From positions 1 to 35,518 of the forward strand of contig DATCYZ010000141.1 in NCBI GenBank assembly GCA_036526195.1: a stretch of 35,518 nt of DNA, given 5' to 3'. Each line of letters opens with the position of its first letter. Position 1 is the stretch's first letter. Below the pieces are notes generated by a model. It saw only the letters and a list, made by a program, of their open reading frames with translations, did not search any database and was not told where the DNA came from. A program made the position numbers and the translations under genes. The DNA comes from DATCYZ01 sp036526195 (lineage in GTDB: Bacteria > Pseudomonadota > Gammaproteobacteria > Burkholderiales > SG8-39). Shown one piece after another: positions 22,260-29,499 of the stretch.

Positions 22260-22270
22260 TGCGCAGGCGC

Positions 22271-22984
22271 TCAGCCCGCCTGTGGCGCGGGTTCGTTCCC
22301 CGGCGTACGCGACTCGATCTCCTGGCGCGCACGCTTGAGCACGTCGGCGATCTCGCCATGGCCGAAACGCAGCGCCAGCTCGGAGGGCGTGTCGCCGTCC
22401 TTGGTGGGCGTGCGCGGGTCGGCGCCGTTTCGGAGCAGCAACTCGACCATCTGCGGATGGCCTTTCATCGCCGCGTAGGCGAGCGGCGTGTAGCCGTTGT
22501 CGTGCTGCAGGTTGGGGTCGAAATTCATGCCCAGCACCTTCTGCGCGTACACGAGATTGCCCTTCTCGATGGCGTAGAACAGCGCGCGCACGCCCTCCGG
22601 GCTGCGCTCCTTCTGCTTGGGCTCGAGCCCGGTCGGCAGCAGCTTGATCATGTAGTTGATGAGCGAAATGCCGACCAGCGCGACCAGCGCGAGCACCAGC
22701 GGCACCTTGGAGATGTTCAAGCCGCCCGCGATCTGTTCCGGCATGTTGGCCCCTGCGATCAGCAGCACGACCGCCAGAAAGAAGAAGAACTTCAGGTACA
22801 GGAACAGCCCGACGATCACCGTGCAGCCCAGCACCGCCAGCAGCGCGTTGTGGTTGATGCCGAGGGTTTCCTCGACGTACTCGTGCGGCAGGTTCGCGAG
22901 CACCGCGGTGATGCCGATCAATCCCATCAGGACCAGTTCGCGGACCCGCATCCGCGTGAGGAAATCCATCTTTTCCTTTGCCAT
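22271..22984 (-). CDS. Membrane-anchored ankyrin-repeat protein
   Basis: A 237-residue protein of unknown role. After a charged N-terminus (MAKEKMDFLTRMRVR) come about three to four hydrophobic helices (roughly 16-34, 47-82 and 92-112), including a striking run of Lys and four Phe (YLKFFFF). From about residue 128 it carries a soluble domain with roughly three ankyrin repeats: EGVRALFYAIEKGNLVYAQKVL, NGYTPLAYAAMKGHPQMVELLL, and DGDTPSELALRFGHGEIADVL. Ankyrin repeats bind proteins, so it may tether a cytoplasmic partner to the inner membrane. The ATG at 22984 has AAAGGAG six bases upstream, which settles the start against a longer upstream frame. It is divergent from greB across 139 bases. Confidence 0.88.
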   Translation of the reverse strand: MAKEKMDFLTRMRVRELVLMGLIGITAVLANLPHEYVEETLGINHNALLAVLGCTVIVGLFLYLKFFFFLAVVLLIAGANMPEQIAGGLNISKVPLVLALVALVGISLINYMIKLLPTGLEPKQKERSPEGVRALFYAIEKGNLVYAQKVLGMNFDPNLQHDNGYTPLAYAAMKGHPQMVELLLRNGADPRTPTKDGDTPSELALRFGHGEIADVLKRARQEIESRTPGNEPAPQAG

Positions 22985-23088
22985 GCCGTACTCCTTTCGG
23001 GTCGGGCCCGGCAGATCGCGGGGCCTTGTTTTGCCCGCAATTGTGAGGAGTTGCGCCCGGGCTGGCAAGTGCGGACGGGACGTGCGGG

Positions 23089-23094
23089 TAAAAT
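23089..23094 (+). promoter_or_regulatory. Possible -10 element for greB
   Basis: TAAAAT lies 30 bases before the greB ATG and stands out in GC-rich surroundings. No good -35 hexamer is found 16-18 bases upstream (CAAGTG at 17), so the call rests on the -10 and position only. Confidence 0.35.
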
Positions 23095-23123
23095 GCGCGC
23101 TCTGGTCAGAGGTGCAAGCGAGC

Positions 23124-23678
23124 ATGTCGAAGGCCTTCGTGAAGGAATCGGACGATGCGCGGGACGACGTTCCCGAGGCGCCGGAACTGCGCGCGCCTGG
23201 CGGGAAGAACTACATCACGCCGGCCGGCTTCGCGCGCCTCAAGGCGGAACTGAAGCACCTGGTCGAAACGGACCGTCCGGAGGTGGTGCGCACCGTGTCC
23301 TGGGCGGCGAAGAACGGCGACCGCTCCGAGAACGGCGATTACCTGTACGGCAAGAAGCGCCTGCGCGAAATCGACCGGCGCGTGCGATTCCTCATCCGGC
23401 GGCTCGAGAACGCCGAGGTGGTGCACAGCGCGGGGCGGGAGACCGACCAGGTGTTTTTCGGCGCAAGCGTGCACTTGCGCGCGGGCGACGGCACGACGCG
23501 CAGCGTGACGCTGGTCGGCGGCGACGAAGTCGACCCGGCCCGCGGCCGGGTGTCCTGGTTCTCGCCGATCGGGCGCGCGCTGCTCAAGGCGCGCGAGGGC
23601 GACGTCGTCACCCTGCGATCGCCCGCAGGGGAGGACGCGCTGGAGATTCTTGAAGTGCAGTACCTGACAATCAACTGA
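23124..23678 (+). CDS. greB: Transcription elongation factor GreB
   Basis: Binds the RNA polymerase secondary channel and stimulates cleavage of backtracked RNA. The 184 residues include a 25-residue variable acidic N-terminal extension, then the coiled-coil domain starting at NYITPAGFARLKAEL. The catalytic acidic tip is in AAKNGDRSENGDYLYGKKRLREID (Asp66 and Glu69 region), and the C-terminal FKBP-like domain ends in VSWFSPIGRALLKAREGD. The YGKKRLREID spacing and basic patch favour GreB over GreA. The ATG has AGAGG upstream at about ten bases. mscL follows 14 bases after the stop. Confidence 0.93.
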   Translation: MSKAFVKESDDARDDVPEAPELRAPGGKNYITPAGFARLKAELKHLVETDRPEVVRTVSWAAKNGDRSENGDYLYGKKRLREIDRRVRFLIRRLENAEVVHSAGRETDQVFFGASVHLRAGDGTTRSVTLVGGDEVDPARGRVSWFSPIGRALLKAREGDVVTLRSPAGEDALEILEVQYLTIN

Positions 23679-23692
23679 AGGGAGCATCGGGC

Positions 23693-24076
23693 ATGAGCGT
23701 TCTGAAGGAGTTCAGGGAGTTCGCGGTCAAGGGCAATGTCGTCGACCTCGCGGTCGGCGTGATCATCGGCGCGGCGTTCGGCAAGATCGTGTCGTCCATG
23801 GTCGGCGACGTCGCCATGCCGCTGATCGGGACGCTGGTCGGCGGCGTGGACTTCAGCGGCCTCTCCGTGACCGTGGGCGCGGCGAAGATCCAGTACGGCA
23901 AGTTCCTGCAGACCTGCATCGATTTCCTCATCATCGCCTGGGTGATCTTCCTCGCGGTGAAGGGGATCAACCGCATGAAGCGCGAGGCGCCCAAGGCCCC
24001 CGAGGCGCCGGCCGCCCCGCCGCGGCAGGAAGTGCTGCTGGAGGAGATCCGGGACCTGCTGAAACGACCGGGCTGA
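23693..24076 (+). CDS. mscL: Large-conductance mechanosensitive channel MscL
   Basis: Inner-membrane channel that opens under high membrane tension to release solutes on osmotic downshock. The 127 residues have the amphipathic N-terminal helix FREFAVKGNVVDLAVGVIIGAAFGKIVSSMV with the pore-lining TM1, a periplasmic loop, and TM2 (LQTCIDFLIIAWVIFLAVKGINRM). The Pro/Ala-rich linker and C-terminal helical bundle (EEIRDLLKR) complete it. AAGGGAG eight bases before the ATG is a strong ribosome site. It probably shares a transcript with greB. Confidence 0.97.
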   Translation: MSVLKEFREFAVKGNVVDLAVGVIIGAAFGKIVSSMVGDVAMPLIGTLVGGVDFSGLSVTVGAAKIQYGKFLQTCIDFLIIAWVIFLAVKGINRMKREAPKAPEAPAAPPRQEVLLEEIRDLLKRPG

Positions 24077-24105
24077 GAAAGCGTTAACGTGGGAAGATGG
24101 TGGCC

Positions 24106-25527
24106 ATGACACCATTCAGTCTGCGCGGCTGGTTGCGGCACCTGGCTGCCACGGAACGCCTCGCGGTGATCCGCAGGAACGTCTCCCTGGTTCACGAACT
24201 GGCGGCGATCGCGAAGACGTTCGATGGCAGGCAGGTGACCCTGTTTCCCCGCCCCGGCGGACACGCGATCCCCGTGTTCTCCGGCATCGTCTCGCGGCGC
24301 GCCTGGATTGCCGAGGCGATGGGCGTGCCGGAGTCGGAAATGCTGGCACGGTTTCGCGAGGCGGCCGCAGCGCCCCTGCCTTGGAAGGAAGTCACCGGCG
24401 CGCGTGCACGCTGTCAGGAAGTAGTCCACCGTGACGCCGCCCCCGGGAAACTCTTTCCCGTCCCCACGCACAGCGAGCACGACAGCGGTGCCTATATCAG
24501 CGCCGGTCTGGTGATCGCGCGCAACCCGAAGACGGGTGTCCAGAACGTCTCCATCAACCGCGTCCAGGTCGAGGATGGCAGGCGCCTCGGCATCCTGATC
24601 CTGCCCCGCCACCTGCATGCTTTTTTCCAGGCCGCCGAGGCCATGCAGCAGGCGCTGCCGGTGGCGGTGGTGATCGGGGTCGATCCCCTGACCCTGCTCG
24701 CCTCACAGGCCATCGCGTCGCTCGATCATGACGAACTCGAGATTGCCGGTGCCCTGCGCGGCGCGCCGCTGGAGGTGGCGAAGTGCCTCACCAGCGACGT
24801 GCGCGTGCCCGCCGACGCGGAGATCGTCATCGAGGGCCGCCTGCTTCCCGGCGTGCGTGCGCCGGAAGGACCGTTCGGCGAATTCCCGAAGTATTACAGC
24901 GCGCGCGAAGACCGCGAAGTGATTGAAGTCGACGCGGTGACGCACCGCAAGGCGCCGCTGTTCCACACCATTGTTCCCGCGGAAATGGAGCATCTGCTGC
25001 TTGGCGCCATTCCGCGTGAAGCGACGCTGCTCGCACATCTGCAGCGCAGCTTTCCGAATGTCCTCGACGTCCATCTCCCGGTTGGCGGCACCTGTCGCTA
25101 CCACCTCGTCGTGAAGATGCGAAAGCGCCGCGAGGCCGAACCCAAGAACGTGATCATGGGCGCGTTTGGCGGCCATTTCGATCTCAAGCAGGTGATCGTG
25201 GTGGACGAGGATGTCGACATCCATGACGCGGCCCAGGTGGAGTGGGCGGTGGCGACACGGTTCCAGGCCGATCGCGATCTGGTGGTGGTCTCCGGGGCGC
25301 AGGGCTCGGCGCTCGATCCGTCGACCACCGTTCCGTTCGGCGGGGCGGAGATCCCGCCGCACCTGCAGGGCATGAGTGCAAAAATGGGCCTGGACGCGAC
25401 GCGGCCGATGCACTTCGAGGGGCATGTATTCACCAGGGTGCGCATCCCCGGAGAGGAAGGCATCGATCCCGCCGCGGTGGTCGATCCGCGACACGGCCTC
25501 GCCCTGGACGCGTTGTTTTCCGAATGA
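24106..25527 (+). CDS. UbiD-family prenylated-FMN decarboxylase
   Basis: Member of the UbiD superfamily, which uses prenylated FMN for reversible decarboxylation of unsaturated or aromatic acids. With the ATG at 24106 the protein has 473 residues. The catalytic Arg-Glu-Glu set is visible as Arg152 (SINRVQ), Glu254 and Glu259 (APEGPFGEF), with the same five-residue spacing as in fungal Fdc1. HSEHDSGAYISAGLVI and the metal/flavin region are also present. GGGAAG abuts an earlier ATG (24097) but lies nine bases from 24106, so the latter is preferred. No UbiX prenyltransferase gene is nearby. The substrate is unknown; the neighbourhood (TRAP uptake, acyl-CoA ligase) suggests catabolism rather than ubiquinone synthesis. 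Confidence 0.88.
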   Translation: MTPFSLRGWLRHLAATERLAVIRRNVSLVHELAAIAKTFDGRQVTLFPRPGGHAIPVFSGIVSRRAWIAEAMGVPESEMLARFREAAAAPLPWKEVTGARARCQEVVHRDAAPGKLFPVPTHSEHDSGAYISAGLVIARNPKTGVQNVSINRVQVEDGRRLGILILPRHLHAFFQAAEAMQQALPVAVVIGVDPLTLLASQAIASLDHDELEIAGALRGAPLEVAKCLTSDVRVPADAEIVIEGRLLPGVRAPEGPFGEFPKYYSAREDREVIEVDAVTHRKAPLFHTIVPAEMEHLLLGAIPREATLLAHLQRSFPNVLDVHLPVGGTCRYHLVVKMRKRREAEPKNVIMGAFGGHFDLKQVIVVDEDVDIHDAAQVEWAVATRFQADRDLVVVSGAQGSALDPSTTVPFGGAEIPPHLQGMSAKMGLDATRPMHFEGHVFTRVRIPGEEGIDPAAVVDPRHGLALDALFSE

Positions 25528-25536
25528 GGCGGCCGG

Positions 25537-25559
25537 CCGCGCGACGCTGACGCGCGCGG
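25537..25559. terminator. Convergent stem-loop between UbiD and TRAP genes
   Basis: CCGCGCG (25537-25543) and CGCGCGG (25553-25559) form a seven-pair stem with a nine-base loop in the 45-base convergent gap. It could stop both transcripts, but it has no T run on either strand. Confidence 0.4.
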
Positions 25560-25572
25560 GACGGGGCGTGGT

Positions 25573-27486
25573 TCAGGTGGCGCGGACGCCGGCGCGCGTG
25601 CCGCGGCGCGCCTCGCGTCGCAGCCAGGCGGCAGAGCCGACCAGCAGGCCGAGCGTCGCCACCGACACGGCGACCCCGGGCAGGACGTTGGCGATCCCGA
25701 TGACGGCGAACCAGGCCCGCCAGCGCGGCGACAGCGACCTGAACAGGAAACCCGTGATCGAGGCGGCGAGCGCGACGAAGCCCACCAGGACGTTGAAGAA
25801 GCCCCATGCGGCATCGCCCGCATCCCCGGTCATCAGCAGACCGGGATGGACGACGATGGCGAACGGGATGACGAACCCCGGCAAGGCCAGCATGAACGCC
25901 TTCCAGCCGGTTTCGTTGGCCGGGGCCCCGGCAATCGCCGCTGCCGCGTAGGAGGCGAGCGCGACGGGCGGCGTCACCATCGACAGAATGGCGAAATAGA
26001 AGATGAAGAAATGGGCAACCAGCGGTTCGACGTTCAGCAGAACCAGGGCGGGCGCGATCAGCACCGCCGCCATGATGTAGGCGGAGGTCGTCGGCATGCC
26101 GCAGCCGAGGATCAGGGCGCCAAGCGCGGCGAGGACCAGCATCGCCGGCAACCATCCGCCCGAGAGAAGCACCATCAGCGACGTGAACTTGGTGCCCAGC
26201 CCGGAATAGGCAATGACGGCGACGATGATCCCCGCGAGCGCGCAGGGCAGTGCCACGCTGATGGTGCGTTCGGCCGACACCTGGACCGCACGCACGATCG
26301 CGATCGGTGCGGCACGCGTGGCGCGGCGGCTCATGCCGAGAAGCACCGTCAGTCCGGCACCCTGCATCGCGGCCTGGTCGACGGGATAGCCGGCCACCAC
26401 CTGGTAGCACAGCCAGATGAGCGGAATGAGCATGTGACCGCGCTCGCGCAAGGTGGTGCCCAGGCGCGGCAGGTCGGCGGCATCCACCGAGCGCAGGCCG
26501 AGTTTTCTGGCCTGCAGGTCGACGACGAAAATGAGCGCCGCGTAATACAGGATCGACGGGATGATCGCCGCAATGGCGATGTCGCTGTAGGGGGTCTGCA
26601 GCATGTCGGCCATGACGAAGGCCGCGGCCCCCATCACGGGCGGAACCAGTTGCCCCCCGGTGGAGGCGACCGCTTCGACGCTGGCCGCGAAGCGCGGCGT
26701 GTAGCCGACGCGCTTCATCAGCGGAATGGTGAAGATCCCGGTGCTCATGACGTTCGCCACGGCGCTGCCGGAGACGCTGCCCATCATGCCGGAGGCCACG
26801 ACCGCGGCCTTGGCCGGTCCGCCGATGCGCCTGCCGGTCAGCGCCATCGCCAGTTCGATGATCATGCGCCCGCCACCGAAGACATCGAATACCGCGGCAA
26901 ACAGGATGAAGTAGAACACCACGTGCGCCGATACGCCGGTGGGGACGCCGTAGATGCCGCTCAGGTTGAGGAATTGCGCATCGATGAACTGGCCGAGCCC
27001 GCCATACCGGTGACCCAGCCCGCCGGGAATCCAGGGGCCCGCGAAGTTGTAGGCGACGAAGACGCCCGCAAGCAGCGTGATGCCCGCGCCCAGAACCCGG
27101 CGTGAGGCCTCGGCGATGAGCACGACCAGCAGAAGGCCGAACACGTAGTCCCAGAAGAGGGGCGCGTCGACGCCGGCGATGCGCTCGTTCATGAGGCGAT
27201 CGACCGACAGCATCACGTACACACCGGGCAGCGCGGCCAGAAACGCCAGGACGAAATTCGCGACCCGCCACGCGGTGTGGCGGAAATGCGCGCCGGTGAG
27301 CAACAGGGCGAGCACCAGCGCGAAGGACACGTGGCTTGCGCGCTGGGCCAGCGTCGAGACCGTCGGCCAGAAGAAGAACGCGATCTGCGTGAGGCTCCAC
27401 GCCAGCGCGACGAGCGGCGCAGGCGCGATGAACCCGCGCCAGGTGTCGATCAGCTTCGACTGCGGCCCTTCGCCGACAGCGCTCAT
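25573..27486 (-). CDS. TRAP transporter fused permease (small plus large subunit)
   Basis: Inner-membrane permease of a tripartite ATP-independent periplasmic (TRAP) transporter. The 637 residues hold about sixteen hydrophobic helices. The first four to five form the small (DctQ-like) part, and the rest the large DctM-like transport domain with GSVSGSAVANVMSTGIFTIPLMKR, ASTGGQLVPPVMGAAAFVMAD and LGCGMPTTSAYI. These motifs are typical of the 4TM/12TM fusion permeases that work with TAXI receptors. The start ATG lies 25 bases after the receptor gene stop, without a clear Shine-Dalgarno sequence, suggesting coupling. The C-terminus ends in a basic tail. The substrate is not determinable. Confidence 0.93.
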   Translation of the reverse strand: MSAVGEGPQSKLIDTWRGFIAPAPLVALAWSLTQIAFFFWPTVSTLAQRASHVSFALVLALLLTGAHFRHTAWRVANFVLAFLAALPGVYVMLSVDRLMNERIAGVDAPLFWDYVFGLLLVVLIAEASRRVLGAGITLLAGVFVAYNFAGPWIPGGLGHRYGGLGQFIDAQFLNLSGIYGVPTGVSAHVVFYFILFAAVFDVFGGGRMIIELAMALTGRRIGGPAKAAVVASGMMGSVSGSAVANVMSTGIFTIPLMKRVGYTPRFAASVEAVASTGGQLVPPVMGAAAFVMADMLQTPYSDIAIAAIIPSILYYAALIFVVDLQARKLGLRSVDAADLPRLGTTLRERGHMLIPLIWLCYQVVAGYPVDQAAMQGAGLTVLLGMSRRATRAAPIAIVRAVQVSAERTISVALPCALAGIIVAVIAYSGLGTKFTSLMVLLSGGWLPAMLVLAALGALILGCGMPTTSAYIMAAVLIAPALVLLNVEPLVAHFFIFYFAILSMVTPPVALASYAAAAIAGAPANETGWKAFMLALPGFVIPFAIVVHPGLLMTGDAGDAAWGFFNVLVGFVALAASITGFLFRSLSPRWRAWFAVIGIANVLPGVAVSVATLGLLVGSAAWLRREARRGTRAGVRAT

Positions 27487-27511
27487 GCCGGCGTGCAGGG
27501 CCGGGACACGC

Positions 27512-28516
27512 TCATTTCAGCCAGGCGCGCTCACGGTAGTAGCGCTCGGCGCCCGGGTGCAGGGGCAGGCCGTTGGCCTCTTCCTTCCACGCGTCGTTCG
27601 CGCAGTCGAAACCCGCCAGTGCCTTGTGGGCCGCACGCAGGCGGTCGGTCTTCTCGCAGATGGTCTTCACGATGGTGTAAGCGAGATCGTCGGACATGCG
27701 CGTGCTGGCGAACAGGGTCGTGCTGGTGCCCGCAAGACGAAGTTCCTGATCCTGCTTGGGAAAGGTGCCCTTCGGCATGACAACCGTCGTCCAGCCGAAC
27801 TGCTTGTTCATCTCGGCGAGAACCTGCGGCGGCGGTTGCAGGAACGTGACCGCGTTGTTCTGCGCGAGTTCGGTGATGGCGGGGTGCCCCGGATTCGCGA
27901 CGTGGATGAACAGGTCCGCGTTGCGCGACGAGAAGCGGGTCTTCACGGCGTCAAAGGAACCGAACTCGAAGTTGCCCCCGCGCTTCTTGATGTCGTCTTC
28001 GCTGGCGTTCAGCATGTTCAGCATCTGCATGCCACCGACCGGACCAACGCCGCCGCGCGGCAGCAGGATCACGCGCGTGTTCGGCACGTCTTTCTGCAGA
28101 AACTTGTCCATTCCGGGGCCGGACTTCTCGCCCGCGGCGACCACCACGAGGTAATACTTGTCCCAGCCGCCGGCGAGCGCGCGCAGATTCTCGAGCGGTT
28201 CCTTGAACGAGATCGTTCCCTTGCGCGCCCAATTGCTGACGTTTGCCATGCCGAAGGCGAGGTCAGCCTTGCCCTCGGCGACCAGGCGCGGGTTGCCGAC
28301 GGAGCCTGCGATCGGCGGCGTGTCGATCTTGCTGCCCGCCGGAAGCACGGTGCGCAGCACTTCCGCAAGGTTGACCGAATAGACGTACCAGCCGGACCCC
28401 TGACCGAACGATCCGATGGTGAGGTTGACCGGCTGTTGTGCCTGTGCGGTGGCTGCAGTGGTCAGTGCAACGAGCGCAAGCGCGGCAACGAGCCTTGAGT
28501 GACGGAATGCTTTCAT
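27512..28516 (-). CDS. TAXI-family TRAP transporter solute receptor
   Basis: Periplasmic binding protein that captures a solute and delivers it to the TRAP permease encoded next. The 334-residue precursor begins with a Sec signal peptide (MKAFRHSRLVAALALVALTT, cleavage expected after AQA near residue 26). The mature part begins with NLTIGSFGQGSGWYVYS, the TAXI-type N-terminal strand and ligand loop, then SVGNPRLVAEGKADLAFGMA, both typical of this family. GGAGG is nine bases before the ATG. The gene lies 36 bases after the cupin gene. Known TAXI ligands include glutamate-like and other organic acids, but this ligand is unknown. Confidence 0.93.
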   Translation of the reverse strand: MKAFRHSRLVAALALVALTTAATAQAQQPVNLTIGSFGQGSGWYVYSVNLAEVLRTVLPAGSKIDTPPIAGSVGNPRLVAEGKADLAFGMANVSNWARKGTISFKEPLENLRALAGGWDKYYLVVVAAGEKSGPGMDKFLQKDVPNTRVILLPRGGVGPVGGMQMLNMLNASEDDIKKRGGNFEFGSFDAVKTRFSSRNADLFIHVANPGHPAITELAQNNAVTFLQPPPQVLAEMNKQFGWTTVVMPKGTFPKQDQELRLAGTSTTLFASTRMSDDLAYTIVKTICEKTDRLRAAHKALAGFDCANDAWKEEANGLPLHPGAERYYRERAWLK

Positions 28517-28552
28517 GGGACGGTTCCTCCGTAGGTTGCGGTTCGCACTTGC

Positions 28553-29185
28553 TCAGCCGACTTCGATACGATCGTCGATGAACATCTGGTAGGTCTGGCG
28601 CTTGGGCTTGTCCTGGTCTTCCGGCAGCACGTAGCGGATCGAACTCTTGCCCCGCAACGCGACAGGCAGAATCATAACGCGGGCGAACGCGCTTGGCACC
28701 GACTCGGAGGCGTGCGCCAGAACGGGATCGATCCCCGATTCGAACCACGGTTCCCCGGGCACCACACGCTGCTCGTGGCCTGGCGTGGTGACACGTAATT
28801 CCCCGTTCAGCAGGCAACGAATGCCGGGCCCCTGGTGCGTGTGCGTGTAGGCAATGCCGCCGGGCGGAAAGTCGACGCGGTCACAGCGCATCAGCCAGTC
28901 CTGCGTTGCCGAGAGCTCGATGCCAGCGGCCAGCAGGGCGTTGGCCGGCGCCGGGCCGCGATGCAGTTCCCAGCGATAGACCTCGGCGCCATCCTTGCCC
29001 GCGCCCGCCTCGCAGGCGGTCACGCCGTGCCAGGCGGCATTCGGCGCCAGTGCCGCAACCGTCCCTGCGGCGCGCACGGCAAGCATCCCCGTGCGCAGGT
29101 AGAGCACCCGTGCGCAGGCGCTCGCGCACGCAAGCGTTGCGCCAGGCTGCAACGTGTCGCGAAAGAACGCGAGCGAATGCGTCAT
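28553..29185 (-). CDS. Cupin-domain protein, first gene of TRAP operon
   Basis: A 210-residue soluble protein with a cupin-like beta-barrel core. The segment GIAYTHTHQGPGIRCLLNGEL (two His, then Gly-rich turn) looks like cupin motif 1 with potential metal ligands, and the later PGEPWFESGIDPVLAHASES followed by FARVMILP is a second conserved block. The N-terminal half has a degenerate second barrel-like pattern, so a bicupin is possible. The ATG at 29185 is chosen because upstream sequence loses family-like character; the ribosome site is weak. Its place ahead of the receptor and permease genes suggests substrate handling or sensing, but no enzyme activity can be assigned. Confidence 0.78.
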   Translation of the reverse strand: MTHSLAFFRDTLQPGATLACASACARVLYLRTGMLAVRAAGTVAALAPNAAWHGVTACEAGAGKDGAEVYRWELHRGPAPANALLAAGIELSATQDWLMRCDRVDFPPGGIAYTHTHQGPGIRCLLNGELRVTTPGHEQRVVPGEPWFESGIDPVLAHASESVPSAFARVMILPVALRGKSSIRYVLPEDQDKPKRQTYQMFIDDRIEVG

Positions 29186-29499
29186 TGCTGGCCGTCCATG
29201 TCTTCTGCAATGGTATCCGGAAAACTCGACCCGTGACGCGGGGCCTGCGATCCGGTTCGTGGCGCTGTTCGCGTCGATGCGCCACGGTGCCTGTGCAGGG
29301 CGCGGGGGCATTGTGAAACAGCTCTGCGGATCGCGCCAATGGCCTTGTGAATTTTTCCGGATGCACGCAGTATCGCTGTTGCCGGGGCATCGCGCGAATC
29401 CGCGCCCGGGCCCACCGACGTGGGCGCGCGCGCGACGCGCGCTGCGGCGCAGCCGGTGCGAATCGCTCTGCAACCGCCTGAGAGCCGAGGAGTGAAATC
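29186..29499. promoter_or_regulatory. 314-base divergent promoter region (cupin / MDR)
   Basis: Separates the minus-strand cupin-TRAP operon from the plus-strand MDR-thioesterase-ligase genes and must hold both promoters. It contains a direct repeat TTGTGAA at 29311-29317 and 29345-29351 (34 bp apart), the second overlapping a weak TTGTGA -35 with a poor hexamer 17 bases on. A relatively AT-rich patch lies at 29340-29380, and an alternating GC stretch near 29430-29450. No gene is convincing here and no regulator gene is adjacent. Confidence 0.4.

Larger units (their letters stand above)
21897..22270. other. 374-base regulatory gap between nrdJ and the ankyrin gene
   Basis: No convincing gene. 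Both flanking genes are on the minus strand. The gap contains, from the nrdJ side: a lone TTGACA on the minus strand (21997-22002) without a matching -10; the two NrdR-like boxes with an extended -10; hairpins GCCTG/CAGGC and GGCC/GGCC around 22083-22130; the hairpin GCACCG/CGGTGC (22155-22172); a LexA-like site (22196-22211); and a strong GC inverted repeat (22217-22259). On the minus strand CCCGCCACT resembles part of a cobalamin riboswitch, but the rest is missing. Confidence 0.6.

Noticed and set aside
25846..27105. A 419-codon plus-strand open frame opposite the TRAP permease
   Set aside because: The opposite strand encodes a clear TRAP permease; this frame is Arg/Gly/His-rich with no hydrophobic pattern or motif.
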